Assembly (NCBI RefSeq): GCF_027579695.1
Contig: NC_083571.1
Span: 48,024,890 to 48,088,889 of the forward strand
Source of the DNA: Neoarius graeffei
Lineage: Eukaryota > Chordata > Actinopteri > Siluriformes > Ariidae
Reading direction: 5' to 3'
Length of the DNA stretch: 64,000 nucleotides
The position numbers and the translations under genes were made by a program. This document shows, one piece after another, positions 63,727 to 64,000 of the stretch; positions within the stretch are counted from its first letter, which is position 1; each line of letters opens with the position of its first letter. The notes under the pieces were generated by a model that did no database searches, was not told where the DNA came from, and worked only from the letters and a program-made list of their open reading frames with translations.

Positions 63727-64000
63727 CAGTGTCTTGCAAAAGTATTCATCCCCCTGGGTGTTTGTCCTGTTCTGTTGTGTTACAAGCTGGAATTAAAATG
63801 GATTTTTGGAGGGTTAGCACCATTTGATTTACACAACATGCCTACAACTTTAAAGGTGCAAACTGTTGTTTTATTCTGACACAAACGATAATTAAGATGA
63901 AAAAAGAAAGCAGAAATCTGGAGTGTGCATAGGTATTCACCCCCTTTTCGTATGAAACCCCTAAATAAAAGCTGGTCCAGCTAATTCACTTCAGAAGTCA
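63727..64000 (+). mobile_element. Left end of a Tc1-like transposon, cut by the window edge
   Basis: TA (63725-63726) then CAGTGTCTTGCAAAAGTATT, running parallel to 3213-3485 (same family). The transposase would lie beyond the window. Confidence 0.93.

Overview
This is a vertebrate nuclear genomic window, almost certainly from a teleost fish. Coding sequence is split into short exons with GT/AG introns, every intron is loaded with fish-type transposons (Tc1-like, hAT, pogo, piggyBac-like, a DANA/Mermaid-like tRNA-derived SINE, an L2-like LINE, a Gmr1-like LTR element), and CA/TG, TA and TTATC microsatellites are abundant. The species cannot be fixed from the sequence; the SINE type suggests an otophysan fish (inference). 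There are no prokaryotic operons, CRISPR arrays or plasmid features.

Two host genes lie on the + strand. (1) The 3' part of a slit gene, best matched to slit1: ten exons from 434 to 38196 encode the last 574 residues of a secreted axon-guidance ligand (EGF repeats, a laminin-G domain, further EGF repeats, and a C-terminal cystine knot). All ten exons join in frame. The N-terminal leucine-rich repeats lie upstream of the window. A 3' UTR of unknown length follows. (2) A kelch-like gene, best matched to klhl33, with four exons from 47310 to 57843 (805 codons) that join in frame: a BTB-like module, a second BTB, BACK, and six kelch blades.

Region by region: 1-290 is the end of a Tc1/mariner-type element. 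434-5102 holds four slit1 exons among a SINE, a TTAA-flanked repeat and a dead Tc1. The 14.9 kb intron from 5103 to 19991 is mostly one hAT element (7123-17371, exact 8-bp target duplication) carrying a Tc1, a complete Gmr1-like retrotransposon and a pogo element with an unbroken 425-residue transposase. 19992-38196 holds the remaining slit1 exons among a piggyBac-like element, a second copy of the TTAA-flanked repeat split by a Tc1, a tandem repeat with nuclear-receptor-like half-sites, a small Tc1, an hAT and an L2-like LINE. 38197-47309 is 3' UTR and intergenic DNA with two Tc1 elements, one of them sitting inside a 131-bp inverted duplication of its own flank. 47310-57843 is the klhl33-like gene, whose introns hold Tc1 elements, a MITE, a Crypton-like recombinase fragment and a long foldback with a THAP-like reading frame. 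57844-64000 is intergenic repeat DNA ending in a Tc1 cut by the window edge.

I found no convincing new multi-gene system. The most unusual objects are the gag-PR-IN-RT-RH gene order of the LTR element, the four-level nest in the large intron, two aberrant inverted duplications at Tc1 ends, and transposons lying within a few tens of bases of splice acceptors of both host genes. Mobile-element boundaries come from terminal repeats and target duplications read by eye; host exon boundaries come from splice sites plus frame continuity.
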